Shown: piece by piece, positions 50,831 through 59,407 of the stretch
Layout: every line of letters begins with the position of its first letter
Position numbering within the stretch: position 1 is the first letter of the stretch
NCBI RefSeq assembly: GCF_026559675.1
Contig: NZ_CP092891.1
Coordinates: 1,116,001-1,180,000 of the forward strand
Direction: 5' to 3'
Source: Microbacterium oxydans
GTDB taxonomy: Bacteria; Actinomycetota; Actinomycetes; Actinomycetales; Microbacteriaceae
Length of the DNA stretch: 64,000 bases
Made by a program: the position numbers and the translations under genes
The notes under the pieces: model-generated
Databases searched by the model: none
The model's input: only the letters and a program-made list of their open reading frames with translations
Told to the model about the DNA's origin: nothing

Positions 50831-50878
50831 TCGTCAATACTCGTTGACGACGGGCGCGTTGTCAATATCTGTTGACGA
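50831..50878 (-). promoter_or_regulatory. Promoter with two inverted-repeat operators for the small HTH gene
   Basis: Two 20-bp palindromes are visible: TCGTCAA-n6-TTGACGA at 50831-50850 and TTGTCAA-n6-TTGACGA at 50859-50878, with centres 28 bp apart. On the minus strand TTGACA (50865-50860), a 17-bp spacer and GAGTAT (50842-50837) form a promoter; its -35 lies in the distal operator and its -10 in the proximal one. The ATG of the HTH gene follows 12 bp past the proximal operator. Confidence 0.75.
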
Positions 50879-50909
50879 TGCGATCGGCGACGGCTGACCG
50901 GATCGCAGA

Positions 50910-50939
50910 AGGGCACCCCGTCCGCAGACGGGGTGCCCT
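50910..50939 (-). terminator. Strong terminator hairpin after the second MHS transporter
   Basis: AGGGCACCCCGTC (50910-50922) and GACGGGGTGCCCT (50927-50939) form a perfect 13-bp stem with a CGCA loop. It lies 33 bp past the stop of the minus-strand transporter gene and also separates it from the divergent promoter of the HTH gene. Confidence 0.85.
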
Positions 50940-50972
50940 GGAGTGCCCTGGAGCGATGCGTGTGCCGAGAGG

Positions 50973-52433
50973 CTACAGCTCGACGGCCGCCGCGACACCG
51001 AGGTCGTCGTCGTAGTCATGGTCCTTCGTCTCGGGGCTGAAGATCAGCGCGATGAAGGTGAGCACGCCCATCGCCGACAGGTACAGGCCCACCAGCCACG
51101 GGGCGCCGCCCGCCGCCTCCCACAGCTTCAGGGCGATCAGCGGCGCGACGGCCGCACCGAGGATCGACGACACGTTGTAGGCGATCGCCGACCCCGTGTA
51201 GCGCACGTTCGTGGGGAACAGCTCGGGCAGCAGGGCGCCCATCGGACCGAACGTCGCCCCCATCAGCATGAACCCGAGCACCAGGAACGCCTGCGTGAGA
51301 GCCCCCGTGAACTTCGGGTCGACCGCGGGCAGGAGGAAGGTGTTGAACGTGAAGCCGAACACGATGATCGCGCCGGTGACCCACAGCAGGAGCTTGCGGC
51401 GTCCCACGGCGTCGGCGATCGGACCGGAGAGCAGCGTGAAGATGCCGAAGAACACCACGCCGATGATCTGCATCAGCACGAAGTCGGTGTAGCCGAAGCC
51501 GAGACCGGGGTAGAACTGGGCCGCGAACTTGACCGGATCGAAGTCGGCGCCCGTCGCCTCGGCAGCGGCCTTCGCGGCGGCGGAGGCCGTGGCCAGGGAG
51601 TCCGGCTTGGTGCCGTACGCGAGGGTGAAGTTCGTCATCAGGTAGAACAGCACATACGTCGCCAGCATGATGAACGTGCCGAGGATGAGCTGCTTCCAGT
51701 GGTACCGGAAGACGGTCGCCAGGGGCAGTTTGCGGATCGCGCCCTTCGTCTCGGCCTTCTTGAAGGTGTCGGATTCGACGAGCTTGAGCCGCACCCACAG
51801 CCCGATGATGACCATCACGGCGGAGAACAGGAACGGGATGCGCCAGCCCCACGACAGGAAGGCCTCGGACTTCAGGACCGGGTTCTCGGCGTGCGGCAGG
51901 AGCCAGTTGATCGCGAGGAAGAGGAAGTTCGCGATGATGAAGCCGAGCGGCGCGCCCAGCTGCGGGAAGGTGCCGTACCAGGCGCGCTTGCCCTTCGGGG
52001 CGTTCTCGGTGGCGACCAACGCAGCGCCCGACCACTCGCCGCCGAGCGCGAAGCCCTGCGCGAGGCGGAGGATCAGCAGCAGCAGCGCCGCCCACCAGCC
52101 GATGTCCTGGAACGTCGGCAGCAGACCGATCACGAACGTCGCGATGCCCATCGTGAGCAGCGACGCCACGAGTGTGGCCTTCCGGCCGAACTTGTCGCCG
52201 AAGTGGCCGAAGACCACGGCGCCGATGGGGCGGGCGACCATCGCGGCACCGAACACCGCGAACGAGGAGAGGAGAGACGTGGTGTCGTTCCCGGTGGGGA
52301 AGAACAGCACCGGGAACACGAGGACGGCCGCTGTCGCATACGCGTAGAAGTCGTAGAACTCGATCGTCGTGCCGACGAGGCTCGCGGTGATGACGCGCGA
52401 ACGAGGGTTCGCCGGCGCAGTGGCAGTACTCAT
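50973..52433 (-). CDS. MHS-family MFS transporter
   Basis: A 486-residue metabolite:H+ symporter with about twelve membrane segments. Signatures are GTTIEFYDFYAY, RPIGAVVFGHFGDKFGRKA, LRLAQGFALGGEWSGA and WGWRIPFLFS. Compared with the transporter at 27790 it has an extra Ala-rich insertion between helices 6 and 7 (LATASAAAKAAAEATG). Substrate unknown, likely a carboxylate. GGAGGAGATCC precedes the ATG. A GntR-type palindrome lies 16 bp upstream, but no GntR gene is in the window. Confidence 0.88.
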   Translation of the reverse strand: MSTATAPANPRSRVITASLVGTTIEFYDFYAYATAAVLVFPVLFFPTGNDTTSLLSSFAVFGAAMVARPIGAVVFGHFGDKFGRKATLVASLLTMGIATFVIGLLPTFQDIGWWAALLLLILRLAQGFALGGEWSGAALVATENAPKGKRAWYGTFPQLGAPLGFIIANFLFLAINWLLPHAENPVLKSEAFLSWGWRIPFLFSAVMVIIGLWVRLKLVESDTFKKAETKGAIRKLPLATVFRYHWKQLILGTFIMLATYVLFYLMTNFTLAYGTKPDSLATASAAAKAAAEATGADFDPVKFAAQFYPGLGFGYTDFVLMQIIGVVFFGIFTLLSGPIADAVGRRKLLLWVTGAIIVFGFTFNTFLLPAVDPKFTGALTQAFLVLGFMLMGATFGPMGALLPELFPTNVRYTGSAIAYNVSSILGAAVAPLIALKLWEAAGGAPWLVGLYLSAMGVLTFIALIFSPETKDHDYDDDLGVAAAVEL

Positions 52434-52448
52434 GGATCTCCTCCGATC

Positions 52449-52471
52449 AGTCCCTGGTATACCAAGGGACT
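52449..52471. promoter_or_regulatory. GntR/FadR-like palindrome upstream of the second MHS transporter
   Basis: AGTCCCT and AGGGACT are perfect arms around the centre GGTATACC-A; the centre resembles the TGGTATACCA sites bound by FCD-type GntR regulators. It lies 16 bp before the start codon, over the ribosome-binding region, so a bound protein or the RNA hairpin could block expression. Confidence 0.65.
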
Positions 52472-52582
52472 CGGGTGAGTTTACGCCTTCCTGAGTGTTC
52501 GCTGTGTGCGCATGACGCCGGTCGTCGGTGCATTCGGGGCGGTGCGTAGAGTCGGAGGCAGGCGGAAGGCGGGAATCACACG

Positions 52583-53080
52583 ATGACGACGAGGATGCTG
52601 CTCCTGGCGGACACCCACGTGCCGAAGCGGGCGCGACGGCTTCCGGACGCCGTGCTGCGCGCGGTCGAGGAGGCCGACGTCGTCGTGCATGCGGGGGATT
52701 GGGTGGACGCGGCCACCCTCGACCTGCTCGAAGCCCGGGCGCGGGTGCTGCACGGGGTGTGGGGCAACAACGACGGACCGGAGCTGCGGGCGCGGCTCCC
52801 CGAGGTCGCCCGGTTCCGGGTGGAGAGCGTCGACATCGCCGTCGTGCACGAGACCGGGCCGTCCCGGCAGCGCGAGGAGCGGATGGATCAGGTTCACCCC
52901 GGCGTGGATCTGCTCGTGTTCGGACATTCGCACATCCCGTGGGACACGGTGTCGCCCCGGGGGATGCGGCTGCTGAACCCGGGATCACCGACCGATCGGC
53001 GCCGACAGCCCGTCTGCACCCTGATGTGGGTCGAGATCGACGGAACCGCGGTGGACGCGACGCTCGTGCCGCTGCCCTGA
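52583..53080 (+). CDS. YfcE/MJ0936-type metallophosphoesterase
   Basis: A 165-residue calcineurin-like phosphoesterase. Metal ligands are visible in ADTH (D9, H11), HAGDW (D around 39), GNND (near 62), the late GHSH (near 114-117) and the His in VVHE. The fold and length match YfcE, which hydrolyses phosphodiesters in vitro. The physiological substrate is unknown. Divergent from the second MHS transporter. Confidence 0.87.
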   Translation: MTTRMLLLADTHVPKRARRLPDAVLRAVEEADVVVHAGDWVDAATLDLLEARARVLHGVWGNNDGPELRARLPEVARFRVESVDIAVVHETGPSRQREERMDQVHPGVDLLVFGHSHIPWDTVSPRGMRLLNPGSPTDRRRQPVCTLMWVEIDGTAVDATLVPLP

Positions 53081-53105
53081 CCGCGGCCCGGCGCCCGGTC
53101 GGCCC

Positions 53106-54902
53106 TCACTCCTCCGTGTCGCCGAGCGCGGAGGATCCGACGAACGCCGCCACCGGCTCCACGAGCTGCTCGAGCTCCAGCACGACGAGACGGTTGGAAC
53201 CGGCCTTCGTGGCGGGTGCGGGAACGTGGAGCGTGCGCTGCGGGCCGTTCCGCCAGTAGCGCCCGAGGAAGAAGCCGTTCACGAAGGCGTAGCCCTTGCC
53301 CCAGGCCGCGGTGTCGAGGAAGAGACCGGCAGGGTCATCGAGACGGAACTCGGCGGTCCAGGCCGTGGGCCCGGTCGCCACGGTCTCGGTCGCGGTGCCG
53401 ATCCCTGCGCCGACCTCTGCGCCGATTCCCGACGCGGACTCCGACGCGAACGCAGCCGCGATGGCGGCGACGTCCAGCGGCGTCGAGCGCCACCCGTGCA
53501 GCGGTGCGCCGTCGAGCGACACCTCGCCGATCAGTCCCTTCTCCTCGCCGAGCCGGTGGTCGTAGTTCACCCGCCCCTGGTCCTCGACGAGGATGCGGAG
53601 GGTGCGTCCGGCCGGGATGCGCAGCGCGCGGTCGTGCCGGGTGCGGGAGAACGTGCCGACCGCCACGCCGTCGACGCTCACCCAGCCGAGGTCGCGCACC
53701 TCGTCGATGACCAGCAGACCGCCGTCGCCGTGCGGGAGGTCGATGTCGTAGCGCACGAGCGCGCTCAGGTGTCCGAGGGCGTCGAAGGTCTGCGGCTGCT
53801 CCGTGAGGGATGCGGATGCGGATGCGGAGGCGGGGGCGGCCGCGTCGGCCCAGGGCCCGGTCGGGGTGAGCGGAGCGCGGAAGGCCGGTGCGGGAGACAA
53901 CCTGCGGGGAACCTCGTCGGGCACCGGAGCGTACTTCGCGATCACGTCGCGGAAGGCGAAGAACTTCTCCGTGGGCTCCCCGGCCTCGTCGAGCGGAGCG
54001 TCGTAGTCGTAGGAGGTGACCAGGGGCAGATAGCGGCCCTTGTCGTTCGCACCGTTCGTCAGGCCGAAGTTCGTGCCGCCGTGGAACATGTAGATGTTGA
54101 CCGAGGCTCCGGCGGACAGGAGCGCATCGAGGTCGGCGGCCGCTGCGGCGACATCGGTCGTGTGATGGACCCCGCCCCACCAGTCGAACCAGCCGTCCCA
54201 GAACTCGGAGCACATCAGGGGTCCCGTCGGCTGGTGTCGGCGCAGCGTCGCCAGGCGCTCGGCGCTGCGCGACCCGAAGGAGCCGGTCTTGTGCAGCTCG
54301 GGGAGGCTGCCGTCGCTCAGCATCCGGTCGAGGGGCTGATCCACGGTCGTCAGCGGCACGGTGATCCCGGCATCGCGGGTGACGGCGACCAGGGCCTCGA
54401 GGTACGCCGTGTCGGAACCGTACGCGCCGTACTCGTTCTCGATCTGCACGAGCACGACGGGGCCGCCCCGATCGACCTGCCGCGGCGCGACGATGTCGTA
54501 CACCCGGCGCAGATAGGCGCTCACCTCGGTGAGGAAGGCCGGTGCAGAGGACCGCAGCTCGTCGACGCTGCCGGTGAGCCAGACGGGCAGCCCTCCGTTG
54601 TGCCACTCGGCGCAGATGTAGGGTCCGGGGCGCACGATCGCGTCCAGGCCCTCGGCATGCACGAGGTCGAGGAAACGCCCGAGGTCGTTCCATCCGCTCG
54701 CATCCCACTCCCCGCGGCGGGGCTCGTGCGCGTTCCAGGCGACGTACGTCTCGATCGTGTTCAGCCCCATCAGCCGGGCCTTGCGGATGCGGTCCTGCCA
54801 CTGCTCCGGGTGCACGCGGAAGTAGTGGATGGCGCCGGAGATCACCCGGTGGGGCTGTCCGTCGCGGAGGAAGTCGGTGTCGCCGAGGGAGAAGGTGGTC
54901 AC
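53106..54902 (-). CDS. GH35 family beta-galactosidase
   Basis: A 598-residue GH35 enzyme. The TIM barrel (about 1-320) carries the motif GPYICAEWHNGGLP (93-106), the acid/base E157 in ENEYG and the likely nucleophile E233 in CSEFWDGW. C-terminal beta domains have two low-complexity inserts: Ala-Ser repeats (ASASASAS) and a Gly/Ala/Thr stretch (VGAGIGTATE). No signal peptide, so it acts inside the cell on imported galactosides. It starts with GTG and lies downstream of the binding-protein gene, behind an intercistronic hairpin. Confidence 0.94.
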   Translation of the reverse strand: MTTFSLGDTDFLRDGQPHRVISGAIHYFRVHPEQWQDRIRKARLMGLNTIETYVAWNAHEPRRGEWDASGWNDLGRFLDLVHAEGLDAIVRPGPYICAEWHNGGLPVWLTGSVDELRSSAPAFLTEVSAYLRRVYDIVAPRQVDRGGPVVLVQIENEYGAYGSDTAYLEALVAVTRDAGITVPLTTVDQPLDRMLSDGSLPELHKTGSFGSRSAERLATLRRHQPTGPLMCSEFWDGWFDWWGGVHHTTDVAAAAADLDALLSAGASVNIYMFHGGTNFGLTNGANDKGRYLPLVTSYDYDAPLDEAGEPTEKFFAFRDVIAKYAPVPDEVPRRLSPAPAFRAPLTPTGPWADAAAPASASASASLTEQPQTFDALGHLSALVRYDIDLPHGDGGLLVIDEVRDLGWVSVDGVAVGTFSRTRHDRALRIPAGRTLRILVEDQGRVNYDHRLGEEKGLIGEVSLDGAPLHGWRSTPLDVAAIAAAFASESASGIGAEVGAGIGTATETVATGPTAWTAEFRLDDPAGLFLDTAAWGKGYAFVNGFFLGRYWRNGPQRTLHVPAPATKAGSNRLVVLELEQLVEPVAAFVGSSALGDTEE

Positions 54903-54932
54903 GTGTCGTGGCGCTTTCGATGAGGCGGGCGA

Positions 54933-54963
54933 AGCCGGCCCCGACGCGAGGTCGGGGCCGGCT
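54933..54963 (-). terminator. Intercistronic hairpin between the sugar-binding protein and the beta-galactosidase
   Basis: AGCCGGCCCCGAC (54933-54945) and GTCGGGGCCGGCT (54951-54963) form a perfect 13-bp stem with a five-base loop. The element starts 12 bp after the binding-protein stop and ends 30 bp before the beta-galactosidase start. It may terminate part of the transcripts or protect the 3' end of the binding-protein message, which would explain a higher level of binding protein than of enzyme. Confidence 0.75.
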
Positions 54964-54975
54964 CGGCCGCGGGTG

Positions 54976-56337
54976 TTACTTGTTGACGGTGAAGCCCTGC
55001 GCGTTGCCGTACTCGACCAGCGCGTCCTGCCAGGCGGTGAGACCCTCGTTCAGGTCCGTGCCGTTCTGGTACGACTGGCCGACGGTGTCGCCGAAGATGC
55101 TGTTCGCGTAGACCTGGTAGGGCAGGTAGCTCCAGCCCTCGACCACGTCGTCCGCCGCGGCCGCGAGGACCTCGTTGATCTTCTGGCCACCGAAGTACTC
55201 CGGGGCGTCGGCGAGGAACTCCTCGCTCGACAGCTCGGCAGTCGTGGAGGGGAAGCCGCCGGACTCGAGGAAGACCGAGATGCTCTCCTCGGAGTTGTTC
55301 AGCCACCACAGGAAGCCCGCCGCCAGCTCGGGGTTCTTGCTCTGCTTCGTCACGGCCTGGCCGCCGCCGCCGTTCTCGGCGCTCGCCGGGGTCCCGTCGT
55401 AGGTCGGCATCGGCGCGACGCGCCAGTCGCCGGCGCCGTCGGGGGCGCCGGAGATGAGGTTGCCGGGCATCCACGCGCCGATCACGAGGCTGGCGAGGCT
55501 GCCGTCGCCGAGGCCGCGGAACCACTCGTCGCTCCAGCTGCCGTAGGGCGCGATCAGGTCCTCCTCGACGAGGCGGTTCCAGTTCTCGGTCCACTTCTTC
55601 GAGCCGGCGTCCTGCAGGTCGATCGTGACGTCGGTGCCCGAGGTCTCGAACGGCTTCCCGCCGGCCTGCCAGATCATCGACGTCGCGAAGCCCGCGTCGC
55701 CGGTGTCGTTGGTGATGTACGCGTCCGGGTTCGCCGCGTGGATCGCCTTGGCGGCCTCGTAGTACTCGTCCCAGGTGGTGGGCACGTCGACGCCGGCGGC
55801 GTCGAAGACGGCCTTGTTGTAGAACAGTGCCATCGGGCCCGAGTCCTGCGGCAGACCGTAGATCGCATCGCCGTTCGTGACCGAGTTCCAGGTGGAGGCG
55901 GTGTAGTCGTCCTCGAAGTCGGCGAACCCGTAGGGGGCCAGGTCGGCGAAGGCGTCGGTCAGCGCGAACTGCGGGAACGCGTAGTACTCGATCTGCACGA
56001 CGTCCGGAGCGCCGGAGCCCGCCTTGATGGCGTTCTGCAGCTTGGTGTACTCCTCGTTGTTCGTGCCGGCGTTGACGAGGTTGACCTTGACTTTCGGGTA
56101 CTCCTTCTGGAACGCCGCGACCTGGGCCTCGGCGGACGGCGTCCACGACCAGTACGTGATCTCGCCGCCCTTCTCGAGCGCGGCCTCGACGGAGTCGAAG
56201 GATCCTGCGCCCGCGCTGCCGCCGTCGCCGGCGTCGGTGGTGCCGCCGGTGCTGCATCCGGCCAGGGCGATGGCCGCCACGGTTCCTGCGGCGAGCACCG
56301 CGAGGGTGCGCCGCGTCGGAGAGGGAAGGTGCTTCAT
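54976..56337 (-). CDS. Sugar ABC transporter solute-binding lipoprotein
   Basis: A 453-residue family 1 extracellular solute-binding protein. The signal peptide ends in LAGC28 (lipobox L-A-G-C) and is followed by a Gly/Ala/Asp linker. Typical segments are VQIEYYAFPQFALTDAFADL, LPQDSGPMALFYNKAVFDAAGV, WQAGGKPFE and EESISVFLESGGFP. Substrate probably an oligosaccharide or galactoside, given the downstream beta-galactosidase. AAAGGA precedes the ATG. Confidence 0.93.
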   Translation of the reverse strand: MKHLPSPTRRTLAVLAAGTVAAIALAGCSTGGTTDAGDGGSAGAGSFDSVEAALEKGGEITYWSWTPSAEAQVAAFQKEYPKVKVNLVNAGTNNEEYTKLQNAIKAGSGAPDVVQIEYYAFPQFALTDAFADLAPYGFADFEDDYTASTWNSVTNGDAIYGLPQDSGPMALFYNKAVFDAAGVDVPTTWDEYYEAAKAIHAANPDAYITNDTGDAGFATSMIWQAGGKPFETSGTDVTIDLQDAGSKKWTENWNRLVEEDLIAPYGSWSDEWFRGLGDGSLASLVIGAWMPGNLISGAPDGAGDWRVAPMPTYDGTPASAENGGGGQAVTKQSKNPELAAGFLWWLNNSEESISVFLESGGFPSTTAELSSEEFLADAPEYFGGQKINEVLAAAADDVVEGWSYLPYQVYANSIFGDTVGQSYQNGTDLNEGLTAWQDALVEYGNAQGFTVNK

Positions 56338-56404
56338 TGCTGTGTCCTTTCGGGAGGTGCGGACCGTCGTCGGGCCGCGGTGGTGATGCAGAGGGTGCGG
56401 GGAG

Positions 56405-57295
56405 CTACTGCTTGACGCTTCCCGCGGTGAGACCTGACTGCCAGAAGCGCTGCAGCAGCAGGAAGGCGATGACGATCGGGATGATCGTGAGGAGCGAGCC
56501 CATGATCACGAGGTTGTAGATCGGCTGCGACCCCGCGCCGATGGCCTGGGCGCTCCACTGGTTGAGCCCCACGGTGAGGGGATACCAGGCGGGGTCGGAG
56601 AGCATGATGAGGGGCAGGAAGTAGTTGTTCCAGGTGGCGACGACCGTGAACAGCGCGACCGTCACGATGCCGGGAGCCAGCAGGCGCATCGAGATCGTGA
56701 AGAACGTGCGGAACTCGCCGGCGCCGTCGATGCGCGCGGCTTCGAGCAGCTCGGTCGGCACTGATTCGGAGGCGAACACCCAGATCAGGTACAGACCGAA
56801 CGGGCTGATGAGGGACGGGATGATCACCGCCCACGGGGTGTTGGTCAGACCGAGCTCGCTGAACAGGAGGAAGGTCGGCACCGCGAGGGCGGTTCCGGGC
56901 ACGGCCACCGCGCCGAGGACGACCGCGAACACCGCGCGACGCCCCGGGAAGCGGAACTTCGCGAGTCCGTAGCCGGCCATGGTGGCGAGCAGCGTCGCCC
57001 CTCCGGCGGCCACGACGACGTACAGGAGGGTGTTGCCGAGCCAGCGCAGGAAGATGCCGTCGCGGTACGAGAACGTGGCGATGAGGTTGTCGAAGAACGC
57101 GAAGTCGTCGGCGAACCAGAGGCCGAACGAGCTGAACAGGCCTGCCTGCGTCTTGGTGGAGCTGAACAGCAGCCAGACCAGCGGGACGAGCGTGTACAGC
57201 GCGTACACGATCATGACGATCAGCAGCGTGTTCGATTTGCGGGGGTTCATCGGGTCGTGGCGTCGGCGCGAGGGGCGGGCGAGGGGGAGTGCCAT
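56405..57295 (-). CDS. Carbohydrate ABC transporter permease, MalG-type
   Basis: A 296-residue permease with six membrane helices. The EAA-loop signature is EAARIDGAGEFRTFFTI, which couples to the ATPase. ATG 57295 follows GGAGGTGC and overlaps no coding sequence of the preceding permease except for adjacency (1 bp gap). An alternative ATG at 57250 (MNPRKSN) would remove a basic leader. No ATP-binding subunit is encoded here; the system likely uses a shared MsiK-like ATPase. Confidence 0.93.
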   Translation of the reverse strand: MALPLARPSRRRHDPMNPRKSNTLLIVMIVYALYTLVPLVWLLFSSTKTQAGLFSSFGLWFADDFAFFDNLIATFSYRDGIFLRWLGNTLLYVVVAAGGATLLATMAGYGLAKFRFPGRRAVFAVVLGAVAVPGTALAVPTFLLFSELGLTNTPWAVIIPSLISPFGLYLIWVFASESVPTELLEAARIDGAGEFRTFFTISMRLLAPGIVTVALFTVVATWNNYFLPLIMLSDPAWYPLTVGLNQWSAQAIGAGSQPIYNLVIMGSLLTIIPIVIAFLLLQRFWQSGLTAGSVKQ

Positions 57296-57296
57296 G

Positions 57297-58214
57297 TCAG
57301 CGCACCTCCGACTTCGAGCCGCGCAGCTGCACGACGTAGGCGATGACCGCGGTGATGACGCCCATGATGATGGCGATGGTCGCGGCGTAGTTGAACTGCT
57401 GCCCGGCGAACGACAGGTTGTACGCGTACATGTTCGGGGTGAAGAACGTCGTGATCACGTTCGGTGCCAGCGGGCGCAGGATGTTGGGCTCGTTGAAGAG
57501 CTGGAAGCTGCCGATGATCGAGAAGATCGTCGCGATGACGAGGGCTCCGCGCACCGACGGGATCTTGATCGAGAAGATCGTGCGCCACGCTCCGGCGCCG
57601 TCCAGTGACGCGGCCTCGTACATCTCCGTCGGGATGGTCTTCAGCGAGGAGTAGAAGATCAGCATGTTGTAGCCGACGAACTCCCACGTGACGATGTTGC
57701 CGATCGAGAGGAGCATCCACTCCTTCGCGAACGGCGTGATCGCATCGACCCCGAGGAAGTCGTTGATGTTGCTCGTGAGGCCGAACTGGTCGCCGTAGAT
57801 GTAGCCCCACATGAGCACCGCGACGACGGCGGGGACGGCATAGGGCAGGAAGATCAGGATGCGGAAGAAGGACGCTCCCCGCAGACGTGCGCTGTCGAGG
57901 GCGAGAGCGGCGCCGAGCGCGAGCAGCAGCATGATCGGCACCTGCACGACGAGGAAGATCAGCACGCGGCCGAACGCCTCCCAGAACTGCGGGTCGGTGA
58001 GGGCGCGGACGTAGTTGTCCACGCCGACGAACGCGGTGCCGCCGATGAGCTTCTCCTGGAAGAAGCTCAGGTACAGCGCATAGGCGAGGGGCGTGAGGAA
58101 CACCAGGGCGAACACGACCATGAACGGGCCGACGAAGGCCCAGCCCTTCCAGTCGCGCTTGTCGCGGCGCCGGACGCCGGGGGCGCCCAGGGCTGCGGGG
58201 ATTTCAGTCGTCAT
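57297..58214 (-). CDS. Carbohydrate ABC transporter permease, MalF-type
   Basis: A 305-residue permease with six membrane helices; the EAA loop is EAASLDGAGAWRTIFSI. It is the first gene of the sugar operon, with GAAGGA upstream of the ATG at 58214. A longer reading frame upstream would run through the LacI operators and is rejected. The first about 20 residues (ALGAPGVRRRDKRDW) are basic and cytosolic. Confidence 0.93.
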   Translation of the reverse strand: MTTEIPAALGAPGVRRRDKRDWKGWAFVGPFMVVFALVFLTPLAYALYLSFFQEKLIGGTAFVGVDNYVRALTDPQFWEAFGRVLIFLVVQVPIMLLLALGAALALDSARLRGASFFRILIFLPYAVPAVVAVLMWGYIYGDQFGLTSNINDFLGVDAITPFAKEWMLLSIGNIVTWEFVGYNMLIFYSSLKTIPTEMYEAASLDGAGAWRTIFSIKIPSVRGALVIATIFSIIGSFQLFNEPNILRPLAPNVITTFFTPNMYAYNLSFAGQQFNYAATIAIIMGVITAVIAYVVQLRGSKSEVR

Positions 58215-58252
58215 CGACGAGTCCTTCTTACGATCCGGGCGCACCGTGCGCC

Positions 58253-58306
58253 GTGTGTCAACGTCAACATATTGGATGGACTGGTAGTGTGTCAACGTCA
58301 ACATAT
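58253..58306. promoter_or_regulatory. Twin LacI-type operators between sugar operon and regulator
   Basis: An identical 20-bp sequence, starting GTGTGTCAACGTC, occurs at 58253-58272 and 58287-58306, 34 bp apart. Its core TGTCAACGTCAACA is the palindrome TGT-nn-ACGT-nn-ACA with a central CpG, the usual LacI-family form. The second copy overlaps the first possible ATG of the regulator, so autoregulation is likely. Spacing of just over three turns allows two dimers on the same DNA face. Confidence 0.85.
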
Positions 58307-58322
58307 GAGGGGATGGGTGATC

Positions 58323-59360
58323 GTGACCCCAGAGCATCCGACCGAGACGTCACCGCGTCGTCGTGAGCCCTCCATGGAAGACGTCGCCCGCGCAGCCGGG
58401 GTCTCCGGACAGACCGTCTCCCGTGTCGTGAACGCCCGGGGATATGTCGGCGCCGCCACCCGCGAGCGCGTCGAGGCCGCGATGCACAGCCTCGGGTACC
58501 GCCCCAACAGCGCTGCCCGCGCGCTGCGGTCAGGGCGCTTCCGCACGATCGGCGTCGTGATGTTCTCGTTCAGCTCCTACGGCAACCAGCGCACGCTCGA
58601 TGCGATCGCGGTGCGCGCCGCCCAGCTCGGCTACGCCCTCACCCTCATCCCGGTGGAGTCGAGCGCGGGCGAGACCGTCGCCGGCGCCTTCCGTCGGCTG
58701 GAGGAGCACGCGGTCGACGGCATCATCATCGTGATCGAGGCGCATCAGCTCGACGAAGCCGACATCGAGATCCCCGAGGCGCTGCCCGTGGTGTTCGTCG
58801 ACTCGAACCGCGGCGAGACCCACCCGTTCGTCGACACCGACCAGGCGCAGGGCGCGCGGCTCGCGACCGAGCACCTTCTCGATCTGGGCCACGACACGGT
58901 GTGGCATGTCACCGGTCCCGCACGCTCCTACTCCGCCGAGCGTCGTCGCGAAGCCTGGCGGGAGACGCTCGAGAAGCACGGGCGGGCCGTGCCGGAACCG
59001 CTGTCGGGAGACTGGACCGCGGCATCCGGCTATGCGGCCGGTGTCGAACTGCGCGGGCTCGACGACGTCACCGCCGTGTTCGCCGCGAACGACCAGATGG
59101 CGATCGGCGTGCTGCGGGCCTTCCACGAGATCGGCCGCGATGTGCCCGCAGACGTCAGCATCGTCGGATTCGACGGACTGCCGGACGCCGCCCAGCTGTG
59201 GCCGCCGCTGACGACGATCCAGCAGCATCCGGAGCGGGTCGGTGCGCTCGCCGTGGACGCGCTGCTGGCCGAGCTCGACGGGGTCGAGCGTCAGCAGACG
59301 CCGCTCGTCGGCACCGAGCTCATCGTGCGGGAGAGCACAGCGGCACCGCGGAAGCGCTGA
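58323..59360 (+). CDS. LacI-family regulator of the beta-galactoside operon
   Basis: A 345-residue LacI-type regulator. The N-terminal HTH is MEDVARAAGVSGQTVSRVVNARG and the hinge helix is NSAARALRSGR. The periplasmic-binding-type effector domain fills the rest. I chose GTG 58323 because GAGGGGA lies before it. An in-frame ATG at 58305 would give 351 residues but lies inside the second operator. It controls the divergent permease-binding protein-galactosidase operon. Confidence 0.9.
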   Translation: MTPEHPTETSPRRREPSMEDVARAAGVSGQTVSRVVNARGYVGAATRERVEAAMHSLGYRPNSAARALRSGRFRTIGVVMFSFSSYGNQRTLDAIAVRAAQLGYALTLIPVESSAGETVAGAFRRLEEHAVDGIIIVIEAHQLDEADIEIPEALPVVFVDSNRGETHPFVDTDQAQGARLATEHLLDLGHDTVWHVTGPARSYSAERRREAWRETLEKHGRAVPEPLSGDWTAASGYAAGVELRGLDDVTAVFAANDQMAIGVLRAFHEIGRDVPADVSIVGFDGLPDAAQLWPPLTTIQQHPERVGALAVDALLAELDGVERQQTPLVGTELIVRESTAAPRKR

Positions 59361-59407
59361 GCCGCTCCGGCGTCAGCTCGCGACGAGAGGGGCGGGGAGC
59401 CTCCGGA

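Noticed and set aside
52987..53000. PaaR-like motif ACCGACCGATCGGC
   Set aside because: It lies inside the phosphodiesterase coding sequence, lacks the second half-site and has no promoter context.
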